A stretch of DNA of 64,000 nucleotides, taken from NCBI GenBank assembly GCA_963576725.1, contig OY755242.1:60464324-60528323 (forward strand). Direction: 5' to 3'. Under the pieces are notes generated by a model, which made no database searches, had not been told where the DNA came from, and saw only the letters and a list, made by a program, of their open reading frames with translations. Source of the DNA: Azorinus chamasolen (taxonomy: Eukaryota; Mollusca; Bivalvia; Cardiida; Solecurtidae). This document shows positions 1-14,400 of this stretch, one piece after another; position 1 is the stretch's first letter, and each line of letters opens with the position of its first letter. The position numbers were made by a program, and so were the translations under genes.

Positions 1-1000
1 AAAATACGTGGTACTAAGCAAAGGGACATAGCCCGCCGACAAGGTCTATCTTATTAGGATAGGTTATCGTTCCTTTCCTGCCACGTAATTTGAGTTCTCC
101 CATATTTTAAGACATAACAATACACTTTTTCACTGCAAAAGCTTTTTAATATCTCAAGTGTTCGAATACAATGTTTTTAAAGACAATTTATAAATAAATC
201 AGAAGCTAAACTAAAAAAGTCTGGTCTAACCAAAATTACGTGGTACTAAGCAAAGGGAAATCACCGCTGACACCGTCTATCTTATCAGGCTAGGTTATCG
301 TTCCTTTCCTACCACGTAATTTGAGTTCTCCTGTATTTTAAGACATAACAATACATTTTTTCACTGCAAAAGCGTTTTCATATATCAAGTGTTTGAATAC
401 ATTTTTATATTAAATATGAAGACAATTTAATATTAATCTGAAGCTAAACTAAACAAAGTCTGGTCTAACCAAAATTACGTGGTACTAAGCATTTTTCATT
501 GCAAAAGCTTTTTCATATATCAAGTGTTCGAATACATTTTTTTTATTAAATCTGAAGACAATTTATAAATAAATCAGAAGCTAAACTAAACAAAGTCTGG
601 TCTAACCAAAATTACGTGGTACTAAGCAAAGGGAAATCACCGCTGACAAAGTCTAACTTATTCGGCTAGGTTATCGTTCCTTTCCTACCACGTAATTTTA
701 GTTCTCCCGTATTTTAAAACATAATATTACATTTTTTTACAGCAAAAGCTTTTTCATATATCAAGTGTTCGAATACAATTTTTTTTATTAATTCTTAAGA
801 CAATTTATATATAAATCTGAAGCTAAACTAAACAAATTCTGGTGTAACCGAAATTACGTGGTACTAAGCAAAGGGAAATCACCGATGAGAAAGTCTATCT
901 TATTAGGCTAGGTTATCGTTCCTTTCCTACCACGTAATTTGAGTTCAGTCTAACCTATATTACGTGGTACTAAGCGTGACCCGGTTTCTAACGTATTTTA
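1..1000. repeat. Tandem array of ~235-bp units with ACGTGG palindrome
   Basis: Successive units begin near 1, 232, 471, 608, 851 and 957. Each opens with AAATTACGTGGTACTAAGC and contains, about 75 bp on, the inverted match TACCACGTAATTT, so every unit carries a 13-bp-arm palindrome. The unit starting at 471 is shortened by an internal deletion and the last is degenerate. The array runs off the left edge of the window, so total copy number is unknown. It looks like satellite DNA seeded by a small palindromic element. No coding potential is seen. Confidence 0.85.
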
Positions 1001-1375
1001 TTAAGGCATAACAATACTTTTTTCCATTGTAACATATTCTATATATTAAGCTTATTGTTACACATCTATTTGAAAAATATCTGAAGCAAAACTGTAAAAA
1101 AACAGTACTAAAAGGTCATACGGGGCACTACAGTAAGCAAGTTATAATTATATTTCCGTGCTAAAATTATGGTCAAATTAAGCTATTTTTCTCGTTTGAT
1201 ACAATTACATACTACAATTTAATTATTTATTACATTAAAATGAATAAAAACCCAAATATATTAATTGTTTTTCCTAATCAGACCTTTGGTAAATATAGGC
1301 CGGAAACTTTCTCGACGTGGGGGTGATTTTCACGAAAAGGTGATTATCATGTGCATACGTGGAATTAGCGGATCG

Positions 1376-1404
1376 CTATTTCCACGTAAAATACGTGGAA
1401 ATAG
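1376..1404. repeat. Short perfect palindrome with TACGTGG arms
   Basis: CTATTTCCACGTA (1376-1388) is the exact reverse complement of TACGTGGAAATAG (1392-1404), with three A bases between. A (TA)n run follows at about 1415-1428. The arms share the ACGTGG core of the array at 1-1000. It could be a factor-binding palindrome upstream of MOSPD2 or a remnant of the same repeat. Function is not shown. Confidence 0.5.
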
Positions 1405-1990
1405 ACTCGGCCTTTATATATATATATATGCCTTTAACTATTTGCACACAAAGTAATATTTCGCATGCAGCAATTGTCATTAGTTCACAGTTGTGTACTA
1501 TAAATGGTGATATAGAGCTAGTTTCTGTTTTAACAGTATCCCGGCAGAGTACACAGGCTTTAAAACTGATTTAGGTTAGGACGTTCCTCAGTACACACCA
1601 AATGATTTCTGTCTGGTTAGATTTTCGTTCAAAATACAACATTATTCTTAAATAAAGACATGCAGTAGTATAAATATGTATTAAATGTCTGTACCTGACA
1701 AGAAAACTTCCGAAGTCAGTTATTATTTATTTTTAGATGCTTTTAATCCATTTCCTCGTAGTGCTTACAGTAACCACTATGTTGCACTCGTGTGTATACA
1801 CTGGCATCGCATGACAATAAGTGTGGGTTGCAGTGTGGATTTATAAGTGTATCTGAGGTCAGTTGTTGTTTGAAAGATGTAATTACCACATAAGTGCAGA
1901 TTTACATTGAAAATTTGGTCCAATATGGCCAGATTGTAAATTAGAAAATTAACGATTTCCACTCTGTATTTGACGTATTGCCATGAGACT
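1405..1990. other. Unannotated AT-rich stretch
   Basis: No exon, tRNA or repeat family was recognised here. A short open frame from an ATG at 1685 has no recognisable similarity and no splice context that fits the MOSPD2 exon at 2276. The missing first MOSPD2 exon was looked for here and upstream and not found. Confidence 0.4.
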
Positions 1991-2225
1991 GTAAGACGGC
2001 AACCATCACAAAAAATAGCATGCTGTCTTACAGCTCATTGATGAGACTACAATTGTCATCTGCTTCAATTCTTTAAATAAAATTTCACTTATTTCTTTTC
2101 AAATATATGGTCAAAGTGTCAAACAGTTTGTATCTTAATGAGACGCTGCATTACATGCAGCATTTCATCTGGATCCAAACTGTTTGTATAGGTAATCATG
2201 GTTTCCCCCCCTAGTATGCAAAGAG
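1991..2225. mobile_element. TPal3-type MITE (TTAACTCTTTGCAT family), left end uncertain
   Basis: The right end reads CTAGTATGCAAAGAG followed by TTAA at 2226-2229. Internally there is AAACAGTTTG at about 2122 and its inverted match CAAACTGTTTG at about 2177, around ATGCAG/CTGCAT. The same end and core occur in the better copy at 38367. The left boundary could not be fixed. Confidence 0.5.
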
Positions 2226-2275
2226 TTAATGTACAATAGCACATGTTTCATATTGCTGTGAATACTAATTTTCAG

Positions 2276-2434
2276 ATGACTATGATAAGGGATTGTATGA
2301 TGAAAGAGATATAGAGAAAGTCAACCAGGATGATCAATTTGTTGCTTCATTTCTTCGATCATTTGAACAGCCTAATGAATGGATGAGCCATCTACATGAC
2401 AGCCTGAAATTCAGGAAAGAATATGATGTAAATG
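2276..2434 (+). CDS. MOSPD2: MOSPD2 first visible exon
   Basis: The acceptor TTTTCAG ends at 2275 and the donor GTAAGA starts at 2435. The exon enters with two bases of a split codon, so a 5' exon must exist upstream. It encodes residues 1-52 of the visible protein, including DYDKGLYDERDIEKV and QDDQFVASFL, and ends in phase 1. The acidic and aromatic pattern matches the MOSPD2 segment that precedes the CRAL-TRIO fold. Confidence 0.9.
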
Positions 2435-5400
2435 GTAAGAAACCGTAAATTACATGATACAAAATCTATAGTAACTGTTGAATTTCAATATATAAGTTCT
2501 GCTTCCTATGATGTGTTAGTATGTTTGTACGGGGAAAAGGTCTTCAGACATTTATAATTTGTATTATGATGTACACTGCTTGCAGATGTAATGTACAAAA
2601 TACTGACACTTCTGATGAATGACCCACACTGTAGATCTGGATGCTGGGCAACAAAAAAATGCAATGTTTTGTTAATGGCTTAGTTGAGAGTAATGAAAGT
2701 TGGTCAGACAAAGTATATGAGCCTGTGTGTGCTCACTGTGCTGCTAGTTACAAAAATCACTCAAGTGTTTATTATTCTGTGCCTCACAAGGAAGGTGAAA
2801 ATGAAGCATGCACGGCAATGATTAGAACATTGACAAAACATCTTATTAACCCTTTCCTTCATATAAACATGTTTTCACACATTTGCAAACAGAGTACCCA
2901 GATTAGACGGCTCCTATAGGAGCTGTTTGATCAGGGTTTGCTCTGTTTGCTAAAGGAATTTGACAGATCTGTTTCTTTACTTTCTAAAATGGCTACAATT
3001 TTCCACCTTTCATATTTCTAAAATCTTTATAACTATTTTCCATGAATATTCAGAAGGTATCGAAATTTGGAATGAACATAGAAAGGGTTAAACCACTTGG
3101 TACTCATCAATAATACACAGATTCATAGGTGAGCAGCATATTCCAAGTAATAAAATTGTCGTTTCTCCACCAAACCATGTGGTGCGACCTCTCTTTAGAA
3201 TAATCTCTTTGAGAACATTATAAAGAGTGGTCTCAATATAGGGTTTTGTGGAGAAATGAATGAGCTATTTTTGTGAAAGAAAATGTATAATTCAAGCATC
3301 TTTATCTATGCTTTTGAATGCACATCGTTTTCCACAATTTTCATTGAATATTTTTTACTACCCCAAAGGGAGCCATGTGAAAACCACACCATCCAGTGTC
3401 CATTGGTCTCTGTGTGTTTGTGCTACCATCCAAATACTTTATCATGTCTGGTATTAACTTTGTCATGCATTAACTCTGTCTGGTATTAACTTTGTCATGC
3501 ATTAACTCTTTCCCCATAGTAACTACTTTTGGCACCATGTCATATCTCCATAGTGACTACTTTTGGCACCATACCTTATCTCCATAGTGGCCACTTTTGA
3601 CACCATGCCTTATCTCCATAGTGACCACTTTTGACACCATACCCTATCTCCGTAGTGACCACTTTTGGCACCATACCCATTGTCCATATTGATTACATTT
3701 GGCACTATGCCTTATCTCCATAGTGACCACTTTTAGCACCATGCCATATCTCCATAATGACTTCTTTTGGTACCATACCCTATCTCTATAGTGACAAGTT
3801 TTGGCACCCCTGTTTTTTGTAATTGAATATCAAATTCATTCAAACTAAATTGGTGGAAATGATTTGTTTAAGATGATTTGTATTCATGCTCTAAGGCATA
3901 TCTACAGTAAAACTTGACCTAACGGTCACCTTAAATGAACGGTCACCTCGTCTTAACGGTCAGTTTGAAATCCTCCCGACGAAAATCAGTCTTTAATGCA
4001 CCTGTTTAGGTGGTCACCTTCCTTCCGCGGCCAGCGGCCACCATATTTCATCCCAAACCCTATATTTCGACCCCATTAGACGGCCAGCAGAAGCCTGGCT
4101 GCCAGATTGAAATGTGTGAAAACCCAATACACAGCCAGCTGACACATCATGTGACATATCAAAATGGAGGATGCGCATCGTAACTTTCCGACATTACGGA
4201 AATCGGCGATCGAAATATCGTGACTGCTTCGGAAACTTCCGTTATGTCGGGAAAGTGCATAGATTGGCCGCTTCGTTTTTTTTCGTTATGTCGGAAGTGA
4301 ACGAAATAAACCAAGCGTTGACCTTGGCCTTAGGGCAAGATTATAATCAAGCATGATAATCCTTTCAAATCCTTTACCCGTTAAATGTGCAAATATGGGG
4401 GTGTTGAGAAATTTGTCTGCACGTTACTGAATCAAAATGGATAACATGAAAACAAACTATTCACGCCTTTTCCAAACGTAAGTTCCTCACGTTAGAGAAT
4501 CGAGTGAAGTGTAGGCCTACATGTGTATTTCCGGATGTGTCGAATAATTCTCCCTGATGTTTTTTTTTCGTTTTGTGCATGTAATTTACAGTACACATTG
4601 TACTTTACCTGTATTTACAAGGATAAAATACATAATCTTTTGGATAAGGCATTAAAGTATGTGTAGATATATTTTGCGTTTGTCTGACCAAACAGAAAGA
4701 TCTCCCAAAATATCCACCCCTCGATTAAGTGATCACCTCGCTTAAGCGGTCAATTCGGCCGCTTCCCTTGACTGGCCGCTTAACACAGGTTATATTATGA
4801 ATTAACAGGGGTGTCCCGATAAGTCATCTAATGGTAAATGTTCAGGCTCAAAGGCATATGTATGGTGGATTTGTGGAGATTACTGAATTGATTTACTTTT
4901 GGTTAAAGATATCACTGTTTTTCAATTATCCATGGATTGTGGTGCCCTCAGTAATCTGATCATTTACAGCAGGGGGTAAAGTAAAGAGTTATTTTTTGGT
5001 GTGTTTGATTGTTTGTACAAGGGTATTGCATTGCTTTAACCCTTTCCCTCATATTGACACCTAGATGTAAAAGTTACTTTTTGAAATCATTGTGATAAAT
5101 TGGGATTTTGCTCCTTTAATAGGAACAAATGCTGTATTTATCACAATGGTTTCAAAACTACACAATTCTTAAAAAAATCCTGGTTTTTTTTCTAGTAAAT
5201 ACTCCTTTTCAGTATTAAAATTTATTCAATGAGGTTGGGTCTAAAAATAGCCAATGAGGGAATGCGTTAACAGCAGACACTCTGTAGCTAATAACAGGGT
5301 CATAGGTCACCTCTAACTGTCACAACCATCAAAGGACATAAGTCAAGAAGAGAACACCAGTCTGGAATGAAAGTATAATAATAATTAAAACTTTGATTGA

Positions 5401-8400
5401 CAGCTTATTCCAAAATACATTATTTGCAGGGGGTAGTTAAATTTTCAAAGCATGTCAGTCCACACTGAAACTATTGACTTTGACTGTGTGGATATTGAGA
5501 TTTGGCGATTTGACAATTGTAAACCTACATGTACTTTGAATGTATATACCAGAGCAACAGATAAACATGTGTACTCAAGTACTAAAATCATCATTTCCCC
5601 ACCAAGCCCTATGTTGTGACTACTCTCAAATAGACAATTCTAAAGAGTGGTCACAACATAGGGTTTGATGGAGACACAAAGAAGTTATTCTTGAAAATGT
5701 TTTAAAGTACGCATCTTATCTGGATCTCTAATTTACTCGTTTTTATTAGCCGTGCTGCCATATTGCCAAGGTGAGCTATTGGGATTGCCCTGTGTCCGTC
5801 TTGTGTCATCAACATTTTTTTAAAGTATATCTCCTCCTGAAATACTGGTATCACAGCAACGATCTGTAGATCACCTTCTATCAGAATTTTATAAATCTTT
5901 CCGTAAATCTTTCTAGTGTGCTGCATAAGTAGGTTACAGGAGCTAAAGAAAATAATTCTGACAGCATAAACAGCACATGGCAGCATTGTTTGCAAATGTT
6001 CGAGTTTCTTTTATTCTTGTGACTCAGACCAAATTTGTTTTTTGTTTTTTTCAGACTTAACCCCAGACAGTATTCCTCTTGAGGTATGGGAGAGTGGAGC
6101 TGTATACTACCACAACAAAGACAAAGATGGTTTACCTATATGTATGTAATGTCCTCGTAATAAACCCATTTTAAATACCTTTACCCTTTAAGCCCTAGTA
6201 TGCTTTTCTACACCTTTGCAAACACAGAAGACCAGACAGCTCCTTTAACCCTTTCCCTGTTCTGTGTTTATAACAAGTTTAAATACCTACTGAATATTCA
6301 TGGACAAAATAGCAATGATAAAATATGGGAGGTGGACTATTGCAGCCATTTTAGAAAGTAAAGAAACAGATCCAGGGCTCAAGCAAGAGGGCGATTTGGG
6401 AGAAAAAGTCTCCCTAAACTTGCTGAATTCTCCCTGTTTTGAACCGAGGGAGAAGTTTTAATATAAAGAACATATAGGGGGATATAAAGTCAGGACCAAA
6501 ACTTCTCCTTCAATCCCACTCAACTTCTCCTTTATGGAGAGCTCCAGCTTGAGCCCTGAGATCTTTCAATTTCCATTATTGTACCCCCCCCCCCCCCCCC
6601 CCCCCCCCAACAAAGTTGGGGGGTGGGGTTATACTGGAATCAGGTCGTCTGTCCGTGGACACAATTTTGTCTGGCCTTCTTCTTCTACAGTTTTGCTTCA
6701 ATTTCGTTGAAAGTTCATATATAGCCATATGACCATATAAACCTGTGCACCGCATTTTTCCATTATGATCAGACCATTACTTCAGGAGTTATCTCTCCCT
6801 TTTAGTCCCCTACCAATGTTTTCTGGTTTTCTGGACTTTTTATGGAATTGACTGCAGATATCAACTCTATATTTAGTACAAAGCTAAATCTAGATAAGTT
6901 ACAGCTTATGTTCCAATCTCAGTCCGGTTGAATAATTATTTCCAGAGTTATTGCCCTTGAACTGTAATTTTTTTCTTCAAATTTTGAATTTTCCAGACTT
7001 TTTTTTGGAAGTGGTTGGAGATATTAACTTTATTTTTGGCATAAAGCTAAATCTAGATGATTTACAGATTAATTCCCAATCTCAGTCTGGTTGAATAATT
7101 TTTAAGAGTTATGGCCCTTGAACTTTATTTTTTTTATTGAATTTTCAATTTTCCGGTCTTTCTTTGGAAGTGGTTGGAGATATTAACTTTATATTTGACA
7201 TAAAGCTAAATCTAGATGAGTTACAGCTTAAGTTCGAATATCGGTCTGGTTGAATAATTTTTGTCAGAGTTATGGTCCTTGAACTTAATGTTTTTCTGAA
7301 AAGGTACCTATATGTTTAGAACTTTGGAGTTGACACTTCACAAAAATAAACAAAGCTGCTTGAACTTATTGGATGACATTGTCTGGCAGCAGCCATAACA
7401 CTTCTATGAATTTTAACAGACTTATCTCCCTTTTTGGACTTGACAATATTTGGTAAAAGTTGCTTTATTTATGTTTGTGATTGATCTTGGATTGAATATT
7501 ACATGCTAGAAGTGATATATTTGAATCAATAAGTATGATATGCAGGTTCTTGTATGAATGTACAGCACATAAGTGCTTTTCGTTAAATTGTGACAGAGTT
7601 CAACTGGTTAGGGACCATGGCATTGCGTTCAATGCTCCCATAACTTATTACACATGTACTGAGAATATGAGAAAATTATGTTTTGTGGATAAAACCTCAT
7701 GAAAGGGTCTTATTTCTCTGAATTCTGAATTATTCTTCATTTTTCTTTATTGCTGAACATCTTGTCATTTTTATTACATAATTTGGGTTGGGTCATGTAT
7801 TGTTTTTAAATCTCTTCATGTTTCTGTATGCACATATGCTCAGATTGATGATAGGTGTTCTAACAAGTAGCCAGGTGGGGGGTATTTGTTAGCCTGTGGC
7901 TTACAGTTCTAGTTATTATTATACCACATTTATATAGCGCTCTCTTCACACAGGATATGTGCTTTCAAAAGCGCTTCACATGGATGAAATCACTAACCGG
8001 AACGAACCGCATTATTATCTATCCGGGCAATGAAAAATATACAATAGATATACAATATAAATGAAATCACTAGCCGGAGGGATCCACATAATTCCCTCTA
8101 TGGCAATGGGCAGCCAATTGAACCAACCCAAATACCACTTGAGCCATTATATACACAAAACAGAGAAAGTATAATTACGAAATCTGGTGCATACAGTAAC
8201 CCAAGTGAATGAACACCCTACAGTGACCATAGGAGTTCAGTGCAAACAATGGCAATATCTGAAAATGATACAGCCTCCCGAAGTCACAATCCAGAGTTGG
8301 TCGGAAAGACCACTCACAACCAGAGAATTTGGATCAGGGTCCCACTCTAACATGAAAACATGTTGCTCTCAATAGTCCAGAATAGGGAATGAAATCCTCC

Positions 8401-11400
8401 CTCACCAACATGAAACATGTTTACAGTTACTCTCACGAATTGCAGGCCCCAACCCTTGATTGGATTGAATCGGGTACAATTATCACAAAATTAGCAGACA
8501 GAGCAAACCCTGATCAGACGGCTCCTATAGGAGTCACCTGATCTGGGTCTATTCTGTTTGCAACCACATGAAAACACATTTATATGAGGGAAAGGGATAA
8601 GAGCATTTTGATTAGAGTCTGTTGTGTTTGCCTATGATATAATATAGATATAATTCTACAGTTTCTGTCATGGCCAAAAATTCCTGTGTCCATGTGCTAT
8701 TATAACAATATATCTAATTAATATTCATGATGTCATTATTTCTTTCATATATATTCACGAAGTAAAGGTTAGATCCTGGTTTATCTTGAAAGTTACAGTC
8801 CATATAGTAATTAGTATGAAAAAATGATATTTATTAGAATATTCTTAATTAGACTGTTTGCAAAGTCGATTCACTCAAGCGTTCTCCTGTAAAGATGCTA
8901 ATGAGGTGGGCATCTCCTCTGGATAATTAACCCTTCGCTTGCTGAATTTTAAAAAAAACATTTCTCCTTCTTTACCCATGCCCTGTTGTATAATTACATA
9001 TATCTTCACTGTGTACAAGTATTTCGCTATGCAATGACTGCTGTGGAGTGCACTGGTTGCACAATCAACTTGTAAATAGTGCAGACCCTGATGAGACAGC
9101 TCCTGCAGGAGCTGTCTCATCTGGGTCTTCACTATTTACAGGCACGTATATTGACGTGAATAGCAAACGAAGGGTTAATTGCAAGATAGCTATAATAAAT
9201 AATCTGTAATAAAGTGGCATATTTTAATCTTTGTCAAACATAATGATAATAGTGAAAGCTGAAATCAGTATAATACCCCATGTAGTAGCTGATAATTTTA
9301 TCTGATGTGATTAGCATTGATAGATAGTTGTACACAATGACATGTATCAATATCACTGATAAATATTTACATAATGTATCATTTGATACATCATATCTGG
9401 ATTCCATTGTTTTCACTTGAATACAATGGGGACTTAACCCTTTCCCTGTTGCATATTCATGTAAGAAATAATAGCACCATGAATATTTATTAGCCGAATT
9501 TGTATATGGCATATGCTCACAGGATGTTTTGGTACTGATAGAAACTGTAGAGTCAGATCTGTTATAATATTTTAAGCTAACAGGGCTCACCCAGATCAGA
9601 TGGCCCCTACAGAAGCTCTGTGATCTAGTTCTACTCTGTTTGCAAATGTGTGGAAATGTATTTATCATATTTATAACCTTCAGATCTAGGCCAGGATTGA
9701 TTATAATAAATTTTGGAGTAGCAGGTCTAGAGTTATGTACCTTTATTAAAAAATGTCTTAATTTTACCATAGTAATACACCAACACCTTTACTTTTCACT
9801 GATTCTGATAGTATTCAGACGTAATATGTATGACAGTAAGATGTCTGCCGAGTTGTTATATTCCCTTCATCTTTCATTCCCTTTGAATGGACAGATACCT
9901 TGATTCCAGTACTCTTTTCACTACTTTTTGTATACCACTTTTTATTATTACAGTGTATTTACAAGTGAAACAACACAAAAAAGATGCAGAGTTAGTGCCC
10001 ATTATCCGACGTTACTTTGCCTACATGCTGGAGACACAGCACCGACAGAACCCATATGAACAAATAGTCGTTTTGTTTGATCTCACCAGCTGTGGCCTTT
10101 CTGTTTTGGTAAGATAAGGAAATTTAACTATTTCTGTGCTGCATAGTGCTACTGCAGAATTTTTCATCAACTTGATTCTTTATTGATGATTTTTCTTCCA
10201 TTTTGATTTCATTACTATAAATTATGATCCATGATCACAGTATTAAACTTCCATTCATGTGTATCTGATCAGTGCTATTTTACTTGGCAAGTAACAGTGA
10301 TGCTTTATCCACATGTGCTCTCATTCATTCATCATTCAAGAGGTGGGGTATCCGTCATTCTGTCACCTACCTTCCTCTAGCAGTAAATCGTTTTCTAGTT
10401 AATACATATTGTATTTCTAATTATACATAGAAATGGGGTTGAGCCACAAGTTCACTCAACCTTAGGAAATGACCCTTCAGTTTACAATTACATATGTTTA
10501 CACTGGCTTAACCCGTTACTTCATTTAAATGTCTTTTCTCGTTTTGCAACAGAGTAGACCCAGATCAGACAGCTCCTGTCTGATACAGGAGCTGTCTGAT
10601 CAGGGTCTACTCTGTTTTCTTAGGAAATTTTTTAGATCTGATTATACAAATTCTACAAATACCAAAAAATCCTGTTTACATATGATAACGAAAATTCAGT
10701 TAATAAATATTCATAATGTCATTAATTCTTACATGAATATTCTTCACGCCTTTGCAAATAGAGTAGACCCAGATCAGATGGCTCATACAGGATCCTACAT
10801 TATATATAATATGACATTTTTGTAAAGACATTATGAACAAAGGAATTATTTTACCATGGTAGAATTTGTAGAATAAACATCTTATGTTATTTCTTAAGCA
10901 ATCAGGGCATATATATCCTGATTAGACGTCTCCTATAGGAGCTGTATGAACTGGGTCTCTTCTGTTTACAAAGTCGTGAAAAGGTGTTGAAAGACCATAT
11001 TTTTAGCTCACCTGAGCAAAGCTCAGGGTGAGCTTTTGGAAACTTGGTCAGAATTAATGTCTTGATAAAATCTCTGACAAGTTGGAAAATGGGTCAAGTT
11101 GGATCAAAAACTAGGTCACTAGGTCAAATAGTAGGAAAACCTTGTGAACCCTCTAGAGGTCACATTTAAAGCCTGATTTTCATGAAACTTGGTCAGAATG
11201 ATTGTCTTGATAAAATCTCGGAGAAGTTTGAAAAGTGGGTTATGTGGGGTAAAAATCTAGGTCACTAGGTCAAACAGTAGAAAAACCTTGTGAACACTCT
11301 AGTGGTCACAATTTTAGTCCAATCTGCATGAAACTTGGACAGATTGAATGTCTTGATACAATCTCGGACGAGTTTGAATGTGGGTCAAGTGGGGTTAAAA

Positions 11401-14400
11401 ACTAGGTCACGAGGTCAAACAGTAGAAAAACCTTGTGAACACTCTAGTGGTCACAATTTTAGTCCAATCTCCATGAAACTTTGTCAGAATGAATGTCTTG
11501 ATAAAATCTCGGACGAGTTTGAAAGTGGGTCAAGTGGGGTTAAAAACTAGGTCACGAGGTCAAACAGTAGAAAAACCTTGTGCACTCTAGTGGTCACAAT
11601 TTTAGTTCAATCTTCATGAAAGTTGGTCAGAATGAATGTCTTGATAAAATCTCAGATGAGTTCGAAAGTGGGTCAAGTGGGGTTAAAAGCTAGGTCACGA
11701 GGTCAAACAGTAGAAAAACCTTGTGAACACTCTAGTGGTCACATTTTTGTTCAATCTTCATGAACCTTAGTCATAATGATTGTCTTGATAAAATCTCGAA
11801 CGAGTTTGAATGTGGGTTATGTGGGGTTAAAAACTAGGTCATTAGGTCAAATAGTAGGAAAACTTTGTGAACACTCTAGAGGTCACATTTATAGCCAAAT
11901 CTTCATGAAAGAGTGTCAGAATGATTGTCCTAATAAAATCTTGGACAAGTTTGAAAGTGGGTTATGTTTTGTCAAAAAGTAGGTCACTGTATCATATCTT
12001 AGAACAATCTAGTTTACACTCCAGCGACCACATTTTTAGCCCAATCTTCCTCAAACTTGCTCAGAGTGATTGTCTTGGTAATATCAAGATTGAGTGTGTC
12101 ATGGGTGGGGTGGGAATAAAAAGTAGGTCACTAGGTCAAATCTTAGAAAAAATACTCTAGGGGCACATTTTTAGCCCAATCTTCATTGGTCAGAATCATT
12201 GCCTTGATAAAATCAATATTCTAAATCTTTGAAAATCTTGTTCTGCAGAACCACTGCTCATGATCCACTATCAACATTGTTCAAATATTGTCCCTAAGGT
12301 CAATATTGGCCCTACCCATGGGCTACCCAGCAAAAATCTTAAATCTATGGTAATCAGGTGAGCGATTAATGGCCATCTTGGCCCTCTTGTTGCAATAGGG
12401 ATATTCCAATATCCAATTCCAATATTCCAAATGGTTTTATATATAATAAATAATCATTGATTTGTTTGTCTTGTATCTTCAGGATATGGATTTCATTAAG
12501 TATGTGATTAACTGCTTCAAGATGTACTACCCCAAAATGTTAGGTAGGTATATGCTCAGTTCTAATACCCTATGGACAAATACAAGAGTTTGTATAAACA
12601 TGTTTGATTCAGTAAAAGCTCACTCAAAATAGTCCCATTTTGGGTGTTAAACCCATTCCTTCATATAAATGTATTTTCACACATTAACAAACAGAAGACC
12701 CAGATCAGACAACTTCTATACTGAAAAATCCTGTTTTTTAAAAATGTTTTGTTCCACCAAACTTCATAGAACTGTAGAGCATGATAGGATGGAATGTCTT
12801 TCATAATACTCTGGTGGCCCAAGTCAGTTAACCCTTTAATACCTGATAACCCCACCTGTTTACACATTTGCAGAGTAAACTTAGATTAGACAGCTCCTAC
12901 TCAGGAACTGTCTGATCTGGGGTTGTTCTGTTTGCTTGTGTATCACATATTTGATTCTCTGTATTTTGCCATGCCAGGGAAATTCTTTATTCTCATATTT
13001 CGATTCAAGAATAAAATGAATATTCAAATTTGCCATAGTCATGAATATGCATTAAGTAAAGGGTTAACAATTTTTAGCTCACCAGAGCACAAAGTGCTCA
13101 GAGTGAGCTTTTGTGATCGCCTGATGTCCGTCGGCGTGCGTCGTCCCACGTCAACAATTTGAACCTTTAAAAATCTTCTCCTGAATCTACAGGGTTCTCA
13201 GCTTTCATCTTTTGCATATAGCATTACCTATAGGTCCTCTACAAAAGTTATATAAATTATGCACCTGGAGTCAAAATTGGCCCCGCCCCAGAGGTGAAGT
13301 TTTCAATAGAAACATAATTATAGTAAAAACTTTGATGATCTTCTGCTCTGAAACTGGAATATTCTCAGCTTTCATATTTGGCACATAGCTTCAACCTCAG
13401 GTCTTCTACAAAAGTTATATAAATTATGCCCCTAGGGTCAAAATTGGTCCCACCCAAGGGATGGTCAGTTTTTTGTAGCTGACTGCTTAAACAGCCATTG
13501 GGGTCACTAGTTATGCATAGGAAAAATTTAAAAACCTTTTTGTCAAAAACTACATGTTCCAGAGCTTAGATATTTGTTGTATACATTTACTTAGCATACC
13601 TTTATTAGTTTTGTTAATATCATAGCTCTGAGGTTAAAATTGGCCCTGTCCTGTGTATATATTGAATTCTTCACATCAGAAACTACAGTTTAAAGGTTTC
13701 CCCTTAATCAGAGATGAAGCCAGTGCCCTGAGACTAGCCAGTGTGAGTGTATTGGTAATCACCCTTAGCCTAATCAGTAGAGTAGAAATTGTGTTTAGAC
13801 AAATAACACACACTCATTTTAGATTGAGAAAACTATGTGGATAATTCTCAAAATGCAGAAAGCTCAATTTTTTTTTTACAATCTATGCCCTGCATTAAGC
13901 TGCCAGCTATCAATATAGAACCTATCAGTGTATCTGTTGTGAAGTTCAGCTTAATACAAATTAAAGTGTTCTATGCTCTACCCATTCTTTCAGTACTGTC
14001 ATGTTGTCTGCTTCAGAATTGTTGTCTGCTTATTTAAGTTTGTTCACACTGTTTTTAATACATATCAAATTTTCAATTAGCTCTCGTACAAACCACATAT
14101 GAAGTTATATATGTTTCAGATCAGAATCCAAACTGTGTGCTAATTTCAGTCAAGTCATGCTCAGCAGTGATAGGGTTATAACACTGAGTTTCTGTCATCT
14201 GTTAGAAATGTTGTCAGCTGAAAATTTAACACTGTCAATGGCCCTCTTGTCTATAGAAACATATAGTGAAAACTTTGAAAATCTTCTCTTCTCCTCTGAA
14301 TCTACAGGGTTCTCAGCTTTCATATTTGGCACATATGACCATGTTCCGGTCCTCTACAAAAGTTATATAAATTATGCCCCTGGGATCAAAAATGGCCCAC

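Noticed and set aside
4171..4356. Transposase fragment inside the Tigger-like element
   Set aside because: The 61-residue frame shows no helix-turn-helix or DDE motif that I can recognise.
5702..5995. 97-residue minus-strand frame
   Set aside because: Starts in intron sequence and ends in the GacM terminus; no motif or splice context.
9234..9770. 178-residue minus-strand frame
   Set aside because: Half of it lies over a TPal1 MITE, composition is that of AT-rich non-coding DNA, and no domain is recognisable.
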